The notes: generated by a model from the sequence alone, not told the origin. A DNA stretch of 64,000 nt from Eubacteriales bacterium (GCA_030536755.1 JAUNPJ010000001.1:154191-218190); one strand, 5' to 3'. Numbered from the stretch's first letter, positions 26,836 through 36,448 are shown. Made by a program: numbers and translations.

Positions 26836-28116
26836 TTATTCCGGCAATTTCACCAGACCGGCATTGACCATTTCCTGAAGAGATTTTAAAATACCGAATT
26901 TGCCATGCTCCCAGGTCAATCCACCCTGAAAATAAACGGCATATGGATCTTTCATCGGACCATCAGCGCTCAGCTCGATGGAGGATCCCTGTACAAAAGC
27001 TCCTGCTGCCATAATGACCTGACTGTCATATCCCGGCATATCCCAGGCCTCCGGATCCACATAGCTGTCTACCGGAGCCGCATGCTGAATTCCCTTGCAG
27101 AAAGCCACCAGTCCCTCTGGTGAGCCCAAAGTCACAGCCTGAATGATATCCTGTCTCGGCTCTGTACCGTTTGGAATCACCGGAAATCCCAGCTTTTCAT
27201 ATATATTTGCAGCAAAGACAGCGCTTTTTAATGCACTTCTTGTTACGGTAGGGGCCAGGAAAAATCCCTGGAAAAAAGAACCGTTCACGCCGAGACTGGC
27301 GCCTACTTCCTTACCGAGTCCCGGTGAAGTCATACGATAAGAGGCTGCATCTACATACTCTTTTTTTCCAACGATATAACCGCCAATCGGTGCCAGACCG
27401 CCGCCTGGGTTCTTGATCAGAGAGCCAACCATCAGATCTGCACCTACATCGGTAGGCTCGATCGTATCAACAAACTCTCCGTAACAGTTATCTACCATGC
27501 AAATGATATCGGAACGGATGTTTTTGATAAAGGCAATCAGCTCGCCAATCTGTTTTACAGAAAAAGAAGGACGTGTCTGGTATCCTTTAGATCGTTGAAT
27601 CGTAACCATTTTCGTCTTTTCATTAATTGCTTTTTTGATGTTTTCATAATCAAAAGTTCCATCCTCAAGAAGATCAACCTGGCGGTAGACCACTCCATAC
27701 TCTGCCAAAGAGCCACAGCTTGGACGGATTCCAATGACTTCCTCCATCGTATCATAAGGTTTTCCGACGGGTGAAAGCAATTCATCTCCCGGACGAAGAT
27801 TTCCGAACAGTGCAACGGCCAGTGCATGCGTACCGCACGCAATCTGCGGGCGCACCAGTCCAGCCTCCGTATGGAAGGTATCTGCATAGACCTGCTCCAG
27901 CGTATCTCTTCCAAGATCGTTGTATCCGTATCCGGTGGACGGATAGAAACATGCTTCACATACTCTGTTTTTCTGCATGGCTTTGAGTACTTTTAACTGA
28001 TTGTACTCCGTCACCTGATCCATTTGGGCAAAACGCTCTTTGAGAGAATCTTCCACCTGTTGTCCAAAACGATAAACCTTTTCTTCAATCCCTAGTTCTC
28101 TGTATAATTCTAACAT
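26836..28116 (-). CDS. Methionine gamma-lyase/YnbB-family PLP protein
   Basis: This 426-residue fold-type I PLP protein was formerly called aluminium-resistance protein. Signatures are GYGYNDLGRDTLEQVYAD, RPQIACGTHALAVALFG, VTIQRSKGYQTRPS, MVDNCYGEFVDTIEPTDVGADLMVGSLIKNPGG with the PLP Lys, and GGYIVGKK. The reaction is unproved; Cys/Met gamma-elimination is inferred from the fold. It starts one base past the miaA stop region and is cotranscribed with miaA. GAGGG lies ten bases upstream. Confidence 0.9.
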   Translation of the reverse strand: MLELYRELGIEEKVYRFGQQVEDSLKERFAQMDQVTEYNQLKVLKAMQKNRVCEACFYPSTGYGYNDLGRDTLEQVYADTFHTEAGLVRPQIACGTHALAVALFGNLRPGDELLSPVGKPYDTMEEVIGIRPSCGSLAEYGVVYRQVDLLEDGTFDYENIKKAINEKTKMVTIQRSKGYQTRPSFSVKQIGELIAFIKNIRSDIICMVDNCYGEFVDTIEPTDVGADLMVGSLIKNPGGGLAPIGGYIVGKKEYVDAASYRMTSPGLGKEVGASLGVNGSFFQGFFLAPTVTRSALKSAVFAANIYEKLGFPVIPNGTEPRQDIIQAVTLGSPEGLVAFCKGIQHAAPVDSYVDPEAWDMPGYDSQVIMAAGAFVQGSSIELSADGPMKDPYAVYFQGGLTWEHGKFGILKSLQEMVNAGLVKLPE

Positions 28117-28117
28117 G

Positions 28118-29062
28118 TTAATAAATCCCTCTTTCTCTGCAGATATTCTTCATATCTGCCAGTATTTTGTTATCGTCATAATTGTAATCCCGTTTGTTCA
28201 TCCAGATCACGTCTTTTTCTCTTTTAAACCAGGTAATCTGTCGTTTTGCAAAATGCCTGGTATCCCGCTTCAAAATCCGCACGGCCTCATCCAGAGAATA
28301 CTCTCCGTCCATCCACGCCAAAAGTTCTTTGTATCCAAGTCCCTGCATGGATACCATACTTCTGTCATATCCCATATCCCGAAGGCGGCGTACTTCATCC
28401 ACCAATCCTGCTTCCATCATAAGATCGACACGCTTGTCGATCCGTTCGTACAGATGACTTCGCTCATCGTTTAATACAAAATATACAAGATTATATGGGC
28501 TTTCCTTTTCACTTTCCTGTTGATTGTGCCTGGAAATCGGATAGCCATTCAGATGATAAAATTCCAACGCACGAATGACACGTTTGACATTATTGGCATG
28601 AATGGAAGCAGCCGACGGCGGATCGATCTGCTGAAGCATTTGATGAAGTGCTTCCGGCCCCTGGTTTTGTGCAAGCTGTTCAAGGCTGCTTCGGTACGCA
28701 CGGTCTTCTTCTCCTTCGGTAAAATCAATGTCTCTCGTTAACGCCTGGATATAAAATCCGGTTCCACCGACAAGGAGCGGAATCTTTTCATGTGCATAAA
28801 TCTTTTCCATAGCCTCCTTTGCCATTTGCTGAAAACGTACGACATGAAATTCTTCTTCCGGTTTCAGCACATCCACAAGATAATGCGCTACCCCGTCCAT
28901 TTCCTGCGGCGTGATTTTTGCAGAGCCGATATCCATATATTTATAAACCTGCATGGAATCTGCAGAAATAATCTCGCATCCCATCTGTTTTGCAAGAGCG
29001 ATCGAAAGTGCTGTCTTGCCTACTGCAGTCGGGCCAGTCAATACAATTAATGGTTTTTTCAT
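28118..29062 (-). CDS. miaA: tRNA dimethylallyltransferase
   Basis: MiaA adds the isopentenyl group to A37 of UNN-reading tRNAs. The protein (314 residues) has the P-loop TGPTAVGKTALSIALA, then DSMQVYKYMDIGSAK, HYLVDVLKPEEEFHV and VGGTGFYIQALT. Its product is the substrate of MiaB, encoded at 44802. AAGGTGG is eight bases before this ATG and five before an adjacent in-frame ATG at 29065; either may be used. A TTG at 29083 lies inside mutL and is unlikely. Confidence 0.95.
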   Translation of the reverse strand: MKKPLIVLTGPTAVGKTALSIALAKQMGCEIISADSMQVYKYMDIGSAKITPQEMDGVAHYLVDVLKPEEEFHVVRFQQMAKEAMEKIYAHEKIPLLVGGTGFYIQALTRDIDFTEGEEDRAYRSSLEQLAQNQGPEALHQMLQQIDPPSAASIHANNVKRVIRALEFYHLNGYPISRHNQQESEKESPYNLVYFVLNDERSHLYERIDKRVDLMMEAGLVDEVRRLRDMGYDRSMVSMQGLGYKELLAWMDGEYSLDEAVRILKRDTRHFAKRQITWFKREKDVIWMNKRDYNYDDNKILADMKNICRERGIY

Positions 29063-29075
29063 CATAAAAGCCACC

Positions 29076-30947
29076 TTATACAATTCTTCGAAATTTCTTT
29101 TCCAGTTCTGTTTTTGTCATGGAGATGATCGTCGGTCTTCCATGGGGACAATGATAAGGATTGTCCAGTTGAAGCAATTCATCGATCAGGCGGTCTGCTT
29201 CTGCAGAGGAAAGTTTCTGGTTGCCTTTTACTGCCGCTTTGCAGGCTGCTGTTGCCAGCTTATGCAGCAAAATATCCGGCGTTTGCTTTCCATCTTTATC
29301 CAGATCTTTATCCATATTTCCCAAAAGTTCCAGAAAGAGCGCTTTCTGATCTACTCCATACAGATTGGCAGGTACCGCACGAATGTTGTATTCTTTTCCG
29401 CCAAAATGCTCCAATTCAAACCCAAATTCTTCAAACAGCTGTTTATGAGCCTTCAGCAACTCTTCCTCTTCCATCGAAAGAGAAATGACAATCGGCGGGC
29501 TGAGGTACTGTGCATGAATATTTCTGCTTTTCAATTCTTTCACAATACGCTCATACAATACTTTTTCGTGAGCGGCATGCTGGTCAATGATATAAAAAGC
29601 TTCTTCATACTGCACCAACCAGTAAGTGTCAAATAACTGACCGATCAATTTATGTTGTCTGCGCGCCTGAACAGAAAGCATCGGCTGTTCCAGAAAAGAT
29701 TCCTGATGAAAATTTTCCTGTGGTGCAGGCCTTTGCTCGGTAATCTTTTGTTCCGGTGCCTTTTTCACAGACTTTTCCGTGACCTCTGTTGGTTTCACTG
29801 CGGCAGCAGGATAAGAGGCTGTTTCACGCAGAACCTTCGTCTGCATGGGTTGCTGCAGCCTGCTTTTTTCAAAAGGTTCCGGCACACTTGCCCTGGAAAG
29901 CTTCGGTTCCTCTTTCTTCTTCGGCTGTTCCCGTTCAAATGAGACTTCCGGAATCAGTTCGCGCTGATAGAGTGCATCGGACAGTACACGATACAGTATC
30001 TGGTAGATTTCCTGTTCTCTTGAAAATCGTACTTCCATTTTTGTAGGATGGACATTGACATCCAACCCGTTACCCGTCATGGAAATCTGCAGAGAAACAA
30101 ACGGAAATTGATGCTGCATCAAAAAACCCTTATAGGCATCTTCAATGGCACGCATCAGAATTCGATTTTTTACATAGCGCCCATTGATGTAGTAATTCTC
30201 AAAGTTGCGGTTTCCTCTGGATACGGTCGGTTTTCCGATATAGCCGTGTATTTCCAGTAATTCATTTTCAAAATGAATTTCCAGAAGCTCTCTTGTGATG
30301 TCGCGCCCATAAATCTGGTAGATGACATCCTTCTGATTTCCATTTCCTGATGTGTGGAGCTTTACTTGTCCATTCATCATATATTTAAAGGAAACTTCAG
30401 GGTGAGAAAGCGCCATCTGCTCCATCAGACTGCTGATATATCCGCCTTCTGTTGCGGCGGTTTTCAAAAATTTATTTCTGGCAGGCACATTGTAAAAAAG
30501 ATTTCGGACCAGAAAAGTCGTGCCTTCCGGTGCGCCGATCTCCTCGATGGATTTTTCAATTCCACCTTCAATCATATAGCGGACACCTGCCATATCGGAC
30601 GCTGTCTTTGTAATCAGCTCTACCTGGGACACGGCACTGATGCTGGATAATGCCTCTCCTCGAAAACCAAGAGAGGAAATTTCCTGCAGATCCTCGACTT
30701 TTTGAATCTTACTGGTCGCATGGCGCAGGAAGGCCAGCGGAACCTGGGATTTTGGAATGCCGCTTCCATTATCCGTAATACGAAGAAATGTTTTTCCTCC
30801 ATCTTTGATTTCTACCGTCACAGCGGAAGCACCTGCATCAATGGCATTCTCTACCAGCTCTTTGACAACGGAAGACGGGCGTTCTACCACCTCTCCGGCA
30901 GCGATTTTATCAATCGTTACCTGATCTAATACTGCAATTTCTCTCAT
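29076..30947 (-). CDS. mutL: DNA mismatch repair protein MutL
   Basis: This 623-residue MutL has an N-terminal GHKL ATPase (IDKIAAGEVVERPSSVVKEL, DNGSGI, KFGFRGEAL-like SSLGFRGEALSS), a flexible Pro/Glu/Lys-rich linker (about 340-435) and a C-terminal dimerisation domain. The endonuclease motif DQHAAHEKVLYER and a late CPHGRP are present, so it is a nicking MutL of the non-E. coli type. The ATG at 30947 follows GAGAGGA; the frame begins at a TTG at 30962. Confidence 0.95.
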   Translation of the reverse strand: MREIAVLDQVTIDKIAAGEVVERPSSVVKELVENAIDAGASAVTVEIKDGGKTFLRITDNGSGIPKSQVPLAFLRHATSKIQKVEDLQEISSLGFRGEALSSISAVSQVELITKTASDMAGVRYMIEGGIEKSIEEIGAPEGTTFLVRNLFYNVPARNKFLKTAATEGGYISSLMEQMALSHPEVSFKYMMNGQVKLHTSGNGNQKDVIYQIYGRDITRELLEIHFENELLEIHGYIGKPTVSRGNRNFENYYINGRYVKNRILMRAIEDAYKGFLMQHQFPFVSLQISMTGNGLDVNVHPTKMEVRFSREQEIYQILYRVLSDALYQRELIPEVSFEREQPKKKEEPKLSRASVPEPFEKSRLQQPMQTKVLRETASYPAAAVKPTEVTEKSVKKAPEQKITEQRPAPQENFHQESFLEQPMLSVQARRQHKLIGQLFDTYWLVQYEEAFYIIDQHAAHEKVLYERIVKELKSRNIHAQYLSPPIVISLSMEEEELLKAHKQLFEEFGFELEHFGGKEYNIRAVPANLYGVDQKALFLELLGNMDKDLDKDGKQTPDILLHKLATAACKAAVKGNQKLSSAEADRLIDELLQLDNPYHCPHGRPTIISMTKTELEKKFRRIV

Positions 30948-30967
30948 GATCTTCCTCTCCAATAGGG

Positions 30968-31144
30968 CTACATCTGATGGCGGACAATGGCATACTCATC
31001 ACCATAGCGGTAATACGGGCATTCTTTGTAGGAACTTGTCACAAACCGATACCATTCGTCTTCATCCAGATTCATTTCGCATATATAACATTCATATTCC
31101 TCATCGTACTCATAGTGAGTACAGGAATCACATTTGCTGCTCAT
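30968..31144 (-). CDS. DUF6472-family Cys-rich small protein between mutS and mutL
   Basis: This 58-residue ORF was read directly from the gap. It begins MSSKCDSCTHYEYDEEYE and ends RYGDEYAIVRHQM. Five Cys residues (5, 8, 19, 22, 42) give two CxxC pairs (CDSC, CYIC) plus ECP, a likely small zinc-binding fold. Tyr and acidic residues are frequent. GGAGG lies nine bases before the ATG. The spacings of 19 bases to mutS and 20 to mutL show that it belongs to the mismatch-repair operon. I recall the family as DUF6472, of unknown function; the family name is from memory. Confidence 0.8.
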   Translation of the reverse strand: MSSKCDSCTHYEYDEEYECYICEMNLDEDEWYRFVTSSYKECPYYRYGDEYAIVRHQM

Positions 31145-31163
31145 AGTCTTTTTCCTCCACAGC

Positions 31164-33797
31164 TTACCAGCGATTTTTCAGCTTGTTTTGCAGTTTATAA
31201 AGAAAGTTCATGGCATCCATCGGTGTCAGATGAGAAATATCTACTTCCTCAAGTTCCCGTATGATGTCATCATTTTGAACCGTATCAAACAGAGACATCT
31301 GTTCCATGTCCACCGGATCAAAGGACATTCCCCCGCTCTTTTTGGAGGACGCAATATCTTTGACTGTTGAGATAATATCGGTGTCCGTCAGCTGATCGAC
31401 AAGTTCTTTTGCCCGCTGGATGACAGCATCCGGAACACCGGCAAGCTTTGCAACCTGAATGCCGTAGCTTTTGTCTGCGCCTCCTTTGACGATTTTTCGA
31501 AGAAAGACGATATCGTCTCCCTGTTCTTTGACTGCAATACAATAATTGTTCACACCTGGAAGTTTTCCCTCCAGCTCTGTCAGTTCATGATAGTGTGTGG
31601 CGAACAATGTTTTCGCTCCGATCAGCTTCGTATTATTGATATATTCGATAACTGCCCATGCAATACTAAGACCATCAAAGGTACTTGTTCCTCGACCAAT
31701 CTCATCCAGGATCAGCAGACTGTTCGGTGTGGCGTTTCGTAAAATATTTGCTACTTCTGTCATCTCCACCATAAACGTACTCTGTCCGCTTGCCAGATCA
31801 TCTGATGCACCAACACGGGTAAAAATACGATCCACAATACCGATATTCGCCTTACGCGCCGGCACAAAGCTTCCAATCTGAGCCATCAGCACAATCAGGG
31901 CACTCTGGCGCATATAGGTGGATTTACCAGCCATGTTTGGCCCGGTAATGATCGAAATTCTTTTTTTGTTGTTGTCCAGATAAGTATCATTGGCAATAAA
32001 CATGTCATTGGAGATCATCTGTTCCACGACCGGATGGCGACCGTCTTTGATGTCAATGACGCCTTTTGTATTCAGTTTCGGGCGAACAAAATTATTTCTC
32101 TGAGAAACCAGCGAAAGCGACGCAAGTACATCAATGTTGGCAACCGCCTTGGCTGTCTGCTGGATACGTTTTACTTCTTCGCCGATTTTTTCTCTTACCT
32201 CCGAAAAAAGTGTATATTCCAGCGCATAAAGTTTATCCTCTGCACCGAGAATCATATCTTCCAGTTTTTTCAGCTCTGGTGTGATATAGCGTTCTGCATT
32301 GGCAAGCGTCTGTTTGCGCACATAATCTTCAGGAACAAGCTCTTTAAAGCTGTTCGTCACTTCCAGATAATAGCCAAATACACGGTTGTATTTGATTTTC
32401 AGATTTTTGATGCCGGTACGCTCACGCTCTTTTTCCTCCAGCTCTGTCAGCCATTGTTTTCCCTCTGATTTGGACCGGCGGTAGGTGTCTACCTCTTTGT
32501 TATATCCATCCTTGATAATGCCGCCTTCCTTCATGGCAAGAGGCGGGTCTTCTACGATTGCACTGGTGATCAGCGAACAAAGATCTTCCAGCACATCCAT
32601 CTGCTGGCAGATTTCCTGCAAAAGCGGTGCTTTCAATTCTTCGAGATTCTGCCGGATATAAGGAAGCATAGAAATTGAGGTCGAAAATGCGATCAAATCT
32701 CGCGGATTGGCGCTTCGATAGCTGACACGGCTGATGATACGCTCCATATCATAGATTGGATGCAGATATTCCCGGATTTCATCCCGGATCATCGCCTGGC
32801 TGTTCAATTCTTCAACCGCCTCAAGCCTTGCCTCGATCGCTTCCACATCAATCAACGGCTGTTCCACATATTTGCGCATCATACGAGCTCCCATGGCGGT
32901 TTTCGTTTTGTCCAGTACCCACAGCAGAGAACCTCGTTTCTGTTTTTCACGGAGCGTTTCCACCAATTCCAGATTTCGGCGGCTGGAGCTGTCAATCAGC
33001 ATATAACGGTCTGCCGAATACGGATGAATGGTTGTCATGTGACTCAGATCACGTTTTTGTGTCTCGACCAGATACTGAAACAGAGCACCGACCGCTATCG
33101 TTCCGCTGTCATAATCTTTCAGCCCAAGTCCCTCCAGTGTTCCCACATGAAAATGGAACATCAGCGTCTGACGGCATTTATCATCGTCAAAATACCAGGA
33201 ATCCAGCGGATATACGGTAATTCCCAGACGATTTCGCAAGTCATCCAGGTCTACACCACTGAACAAAAGAGATTCATTACAGATAATCTCGGCAGGGGAA
33301 TACTTGTTGATTTCATCCAGCAGTTTCTGCGCTTTATCGACTTCCGTCACATAACAGTCGCCTGTGGTAATGTCCGCAATCGCACAGCCAAAGGAATTCT
33401 CTACAAATACAATGCTCATCAGATAATTATTTTTTGTTTCATCAAGTGACTGTGTATCCAGATTTGTTCCAGGTGTTACCACACGGATGACTTTTCGTTC
33501 TACCAGTCCTTTGGAAGCTTTCGGATCGCTGACCTGTTCTCCGATTGCTACTTTATAGCCTTTTTCTATCAGTTTGTTAATATATGTGTCCACAGCGTGA
33601 AAAGGAACACCACACATGGGTGCCCTTTCCTCTAGTCCACAGTCTTTTCCTGTCAGAGTGATATCCAGTTCCTTAGATGCTGTCAGCGCATCATCAAAGA
33701 ACATCTCATAAAAATCACCCAGACGATAAAATAAAATGCAGTCTTTATATTCTTCTTTTGTCTTTACATATTGCTGCATCATTGGTGATAATGCCAT
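31164..33797 (-). CDS. mutS: DNA mismatch repair protein MutS
   Basis: This is an 877-residue, full-length MutS. The N-terminal mismatch-recognition domain carries the FYxMFxxDA-type motif (FYRLGDFYEMFFDDA, Phe-X-Glu). The ATPase has ITGPNMAGKSTYMRQ, SLLILDEIGRGTSTFDGLS and FATHYHEL. It heads the operon mutS-DUF6472-mutL-miaA. The nearest SD (AAGGAG) is 14 bases from this ATG, rather far, but the conserved MALSPMMQQYVKTKEEY start supports it. Confidence 0.96.
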   Translation of the reverse strand: MALSPMMQQYVKTKEEYKDCILFYRLGDFYEMFFDDALTASKELDITLTGKDCGLEERAPMCGVPFHAVDTYINKLIEKGYKVAIGEQVSDPKASKGLVERKVIRVVTPGTNLDTQSLDETKNNYLMSIVFVENSFGCAIADITTGDCYVTEVDKAQKLLDEINKYSPAEIICNESLLFSGVDLDDLRNRLGITVYPLDSWYFDDDKCRQTLMFHFHVGTLEGLGLKDYDSGTIAVGALFQYLVETQKRDLSHMTTIHPYSADRYMLIDSSSRRNLELVETLREKQKRGSLLWVLDKTKTAMGARMMRKYVEQPLIDVEAIEARLEAVEELNSQAMIRDEIREYLHPIYDMERIISRVSYRSANPRDLIAFSTSISMLPYIRQNLEELKAPLLQEICQQMDVLEDLCSLITSAIVEDPPLAMKEGGIIKDGYNKEVDTYRRSKSEGKQWLTELEEKERERTGIKNLKIKYNRVFGYYLEVTNSFKELVPEDYVRKQTLANAERYITPELKKLEDMILGAEDKLYALEYTLFSEVREKIGEEVKRIQQTAKAVANIDVLASLSLVSQRNNFVRPKLNTKGVIDIKDGRHPVVEQMISNDMFIANDTYLDNNKKRISIITGPNMAGKSTYMRQSALIVLMAQIGSFVPARKANIGIVDRIFTRVGASDDLASGQSTFMVEMTEVANILRNATPNSLLILDEIGRGTSTFDGLSIAWAVIEYINNTKLIGAKTLFATHYHELTELEGKLPGVNNYCIAVKEQGDDIVFLRKIVKGGADKSYGIQVAKLAGVPDAVIQRAKELVDQLTDTDIISTVKDIASSKKSGGMSFDPVDMEQMSLFDTVQNDDIIRELEEVDISHLTPMDAMNFLYKLQNKLKNRW

Positions 33798-34068
33798 ATT
33801 TCTATTAAAATCTCCTTATTTTACGTGTTTTTCGGCCTTTTATGAGGTCGATTTTGGGGTTACTACACATTTAGTACTCATTGTACATATCCTGTTTCCG
33901 CTTTTTCATTAATCCAGTCATATGTTATCATTCTTTGCATTTAATTTCAATAATTAGTTTCCCGATTGGGTCATTGTGAGCTATTGCTCTAATTTTTTCT
34001 TATGAACATAACTCTTCTTCCGTTGATAAAAAAACAGCGGTTTGATTTCTCAAACCGCCATAAACCAT
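33798..34068. other. Gap upstream of mutS: leader and probable junction with the accessory region
   Basis: Beyond the terminator at 34026-34060 there is no recognisable gene. On the minus strand a 21-codon ORF (33870-33805: MCSNPKIDLIKGRKTRKIRR then F) ends seven bases before mutS and contains its SD. It has no SD of its own. The stretch at about 33830-33900 may mark the junction between the core mut operon and the inserted block; no target duplication was recognised. Confidence 0.35.
34026..34060 (-). terminator. Terminator of the Rrf2/EFR1/oxidoreductase operon
   Basis: AGCGGTTTG (34036-34044) pairs with CAAACCGCC (34051-34059). On the minus strand the stem is followed by seven T. It lies nine bases past the oxidoreductase stop. 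Confidence 0.88.
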
Positions 34069-35073
34069 TCATGAAAATCGGATAATCACTTTCCCGTTTG
34101 TATGTCCTTTGGCTACCAATTTCATTGCATCGTTGATCAGAGAAATATCAAAAGTACGGTGATCAATCTGTGGAACAATATGCTCTGTTTCAACAATGCG
34201 GGTGATTTTCTCCAATTGTATCCCATCTGCACGCACAAAAAGGAAACGATATTCCTTGCCCTGCCGCCTTGCCTGCTTATCATATTTGGAACCTGCCAAT
34301 GCAAACAGCGTCCTCTTGGCAAAGGAAAACCTGTTTTTCTGTGCAAATGCCTTGTTCGGCCCAGTGCGTAGGCTGAGCAGGATACCTCCTTTTTTCAGTA
34401 CGGACAATTCTCGGGAAAATTCTTTTTCACCCAGTGCATCGATTACGTAATCTACATCTGACAAAATCTTCCAATAGTCTTCTTTGGTATATTCGATATA
34501 TTGGTCAGCTCCGGCGGAAAGAATGACATCCTTTGCTCTGGAATTTCCCGATACAATGACACGAAGCCCTAACGATTTTGCAATCGGCACAGCCATTTGC
34601 CCGAAGCTCCCGGAGCCGCCGGGAAAAAATACCGTTTCCCCAGGTTTTGCATTCAGTTCTTCTGTGATTGCCTGATAAGCGGTCAGTCCAGTCAGGGGAA
34701 TCGCCGCCGCAGAGGCAAAATCTAAGTTATCAGGCATATGCGCCGCCACATTTTCGTGGATTGCCGCATACTCCGCAAAAGCTCCGATTTTACTGACCGG
34801 AAGCCGTGAATAAACTCTGTCACCCGTCTTGAACTTTTTAACATATCTGCCAACTTTTTCAACAATACCGGCACATTCATTTCCCAGAGTCAGGGGCATT
34901 TTATAATCCTGTATCAGACGAACGGCTCCAGTCAGATTGAGAATATCCACCGGATTGACTGCTGCTGCCTTAATTCGGATCAGAATATCATAATCTCCTA
35001 TTTCGGGAATTGGGATATCATGAACGGTAATATGGATATTTTTGCTGTATTGCGTGATTTGTGCTGCTTTCAT
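34069..35073 (-). CDS. NADPH-dependent quinone-oxidoreductase-like protein (zeta-crystallin type MDR)
   Basis: This 334-residue medium-chain reductase has a GroES-like N-terminal domain (IRIKAAAVNPVDILNLTG, LGNECAGIVEKVGRYVKKFKTGD) and a Rossmann domain with FFPGGSGSFGQMAVPIAKS. The Cys/His set of zinc alcohol dehydrogenases is absent, so it belongs to the zinc-free quinone-reductase branch. The substrate is unknown. GAGAGG lies eight bases before the ATG. It is the last gene of a three-gene redox operon. Confidence 0.88.
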   Translation of the reverse strand: MKAAQITQYSKNIHITVHDIPIPEIGDYDILIRIKAAAVNPVDILNLTGAVRLIQDYKMPLTLGNECAGIVEKVGRYVKKFKTGDRVYSRLPVSKIGAFAEYAAIHENVAAHMPDNLDFASAAAIPLTGLTAYQAITEELNAKPGETVFFPGGSGSFGQMAVPIAKSLGLRVIVSGNSRAKDVILSAGADQYIEYTKEDYWKILSDVDYVIDALGEKEFSRELSVLKKGGILLSLRTGPNKAFAQKNRFSFAKRTLFALAGSKYDKQARRQGKEYRFLFVRADGIQLEKITRIVETEHIVPQIDHRTFDISLINDAMKLVAKGHTNGKVIIRFS

Positions 35074-35117
35074 TATGTTATGTTTTCCTCTCCCTGATTT
35101 CTGAAAATGCCTCCTGC

Positions 35118-35864
35118 TTACAGGAACAGCTCATTTTCTTTTCTTACCGAACAAGCCTTCTTAATTGCTATAGCCGCAATCGACACCATAGCGCCATTAA
35201 CCTTTCTGGCATCATGAGCGCACAACTTGACACAGCGCATACAGGAAATGCACTTTTTAGAGTCTGCCGTAAAGTTTGCCGAATCAATAGCCTGTACCGG
35301 ACATTTTTCCGCACATAAACCACACTTTACGCAATATTTGGTTGGTTTCGGAACAAGACCTGCACCGCCGCTCTTTTTGTAGGGACGGTTTCCCGGTATG
35401 GAAACGGCATTCTCATCCCTGGATGCAATCTGGGCAGCAAAACCCGCAAGCTGTTTTTCATCAGCTGCGTCCGGTCTGTTTGCGGCATACTGTGGTATAA
35501 TGGAGTGCTCCGCAACAGCGGCAACCGCCGCAATGACTCGGAAATCGCTTTTTTTTGCGGCATCTTCCATTTCTACAAGGGTATCCTCATAAGCACGGTT
35601 TCCATACACGCAGACAAGGGTGCATTTTGCCCCGTTTCCTGCGATTTTTTTCAACCGCTCAATTGCAGCGACGGGTGCCCGTCCTCCAAAGGAAGGCATT
35701 GCAATCAGCACTTGATCTTCTTCATTAATAACACACCGAGAAAAATCTGTGTTAGCATCGCTCAAATCAATTTTCACAGTATTTTCGCTCCACTGTTTGC
35801 CGATGATGCGGGCGACTTTTTCTGTTCCGCCTGTGGGACTAAAGATGATTTCTACAACATTCAT
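35118..35864 (-). CDS. EFR1-family ferredoxin (flavodoxin-like plus 2x[4Fe-4S])
   Basis: This 248-residue fusion starts with a flavodoxin-like domain (about 1-150) with the FMN-phosphate loop IFSPTGGTEKVAR. A ferredoxin domain with two four-Cys clusters follows (CVKCGLCAEKCP and CISCMRCVKLCAHDARKV). It would carry electrons between FMN and the iron-sulphur clusters. AGGAGG precedes the ATG. It lies between the Rrf2 regulator and the MDR oxidoreductase, for which it may be the redox partner (inference). Confidence 0.9.
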   Translation of the reverse strand: MNVVEIIFSPTGGTEKVARIIGKQWSENTVKIDLSDANTDFSRCVINEEDQVLIAMPSFGGRAPVAAIERLKKIAGNGAKCTLVCVYGNRAYEDTLVEMEDAAKKSDFRVIAAVAAVAEHSIIPQYAANRPDAADEKQLAGFAAQIASRDENAVSIPGNRPYKKSGGAGLVPKPTKYCVKCGLCAEKCPVQAIDSANFTADSKKCISCMRCVKLCAHDARKVNGAMVSIAAIAIKKACSVRKENELFL

Positions 35865-35922
35865 AAGTATATCCTCCTATTGTAATTCATGATTTCTCGA
35901 AATCTTCAGTAAACTTCTCCTT

Positions 35923-36360
35923 TTAATCAGACTGTCCGGCACAGCTAATCTCTGATCGGATTGCCGCAATGCAGTCTGCGAGAGTTTTTCCGGAAAGCAT
36001 TCGGGCAAATGCTTCCTCAATATCCAGAAACATTCCGGTTAATACTGGCCGGATATGGCGGCCAACAATACACTGGTCACTGGAGTTTTGGTGAACATCC
36101 AACAGATGAATCTTCGGTTCTTCCATAACCGCCTGATAGATCTGAAGCAGTGTAAGCTGTTCCGGGGCAACTATCAGAGAATAACCGCTGACACCCCTAT
36201 GACCATCAACAATCTCCGCCTTTTTTAGAAGCGCCAGAATTTTCCGAATGTAACTGGCGTTGGTACCAACGCTCCCTGCCATCTGGTCGGAATTCATCGG
36301 ATTGGGGGACTCTGAAATCAGTATCAATACATGCACCGCAACGGAAAATTTTGTATCCAT
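35923..36360 (-). CDS. Rrf2-family transcriptional regulator
   Basis: This 145-residue winged-helix regulator has the DNA-binding region MNSDQMAGSVGTNASYIRKILALLKKAEIVDGHRG, close to YwnA/CymR-type Rrf2 proteins. The three-Cys Fe-S cluster motif of IscR/NsrR is absent; the Cys residues present are isolated (DQC, ADC, ISC), so any redox sensing would be thiol-based or through a ligand. It is the first gene of the operon, with a strong promoter and a perfect dyad upstream. AGGAGG precedes the ATG. Confidence 0.9.
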   Translation of the reverse strand: MDTKFSVAVHVLILISESPNPMNSDQMAGSVGTNASYIRKILALLKKAEIVDGHRGVSGYSLIVAPEQLTLLQIYQAVMEEPKIHLLDVHQNSSDQCIVGRHIRPVLTGMFLDIEEAFARMLSGKTLADCIAAIRSEISCAGQSD

Positions 36361-36430
36361 TCGATTTGCCCTCCTATCATTTTAGTTTCACTTTGTCTAC
36401 GAAATACATTTCTATATTATCTTATGTATT

Positions 36431-36443
36431 TGTATCAGATACA
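36431..36443. promoter_or_regulatory. Perfect dyad at the Rrf2 operon start site (probable operator)
   Basis: TGTATCAGATACA is a 13-base dyad with 6-base arms around a central base. It overlaps the predicted transcription start, about 6 to 18 bases downstream of the -10, where a bound repressor would block initiation. Autoregulation by the adjacent Rrf2 protein is inferred. Confidence 0.68.
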
Positions 36444-36448
36444 GTTAC

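Noticed and set aside
33830-33900. Insertion-sequence end or attachment site at the edge of the accessory block
   Set aside because: No terminal inverted repeats, target duplication or matching repeat at the other edge could be found by eye.
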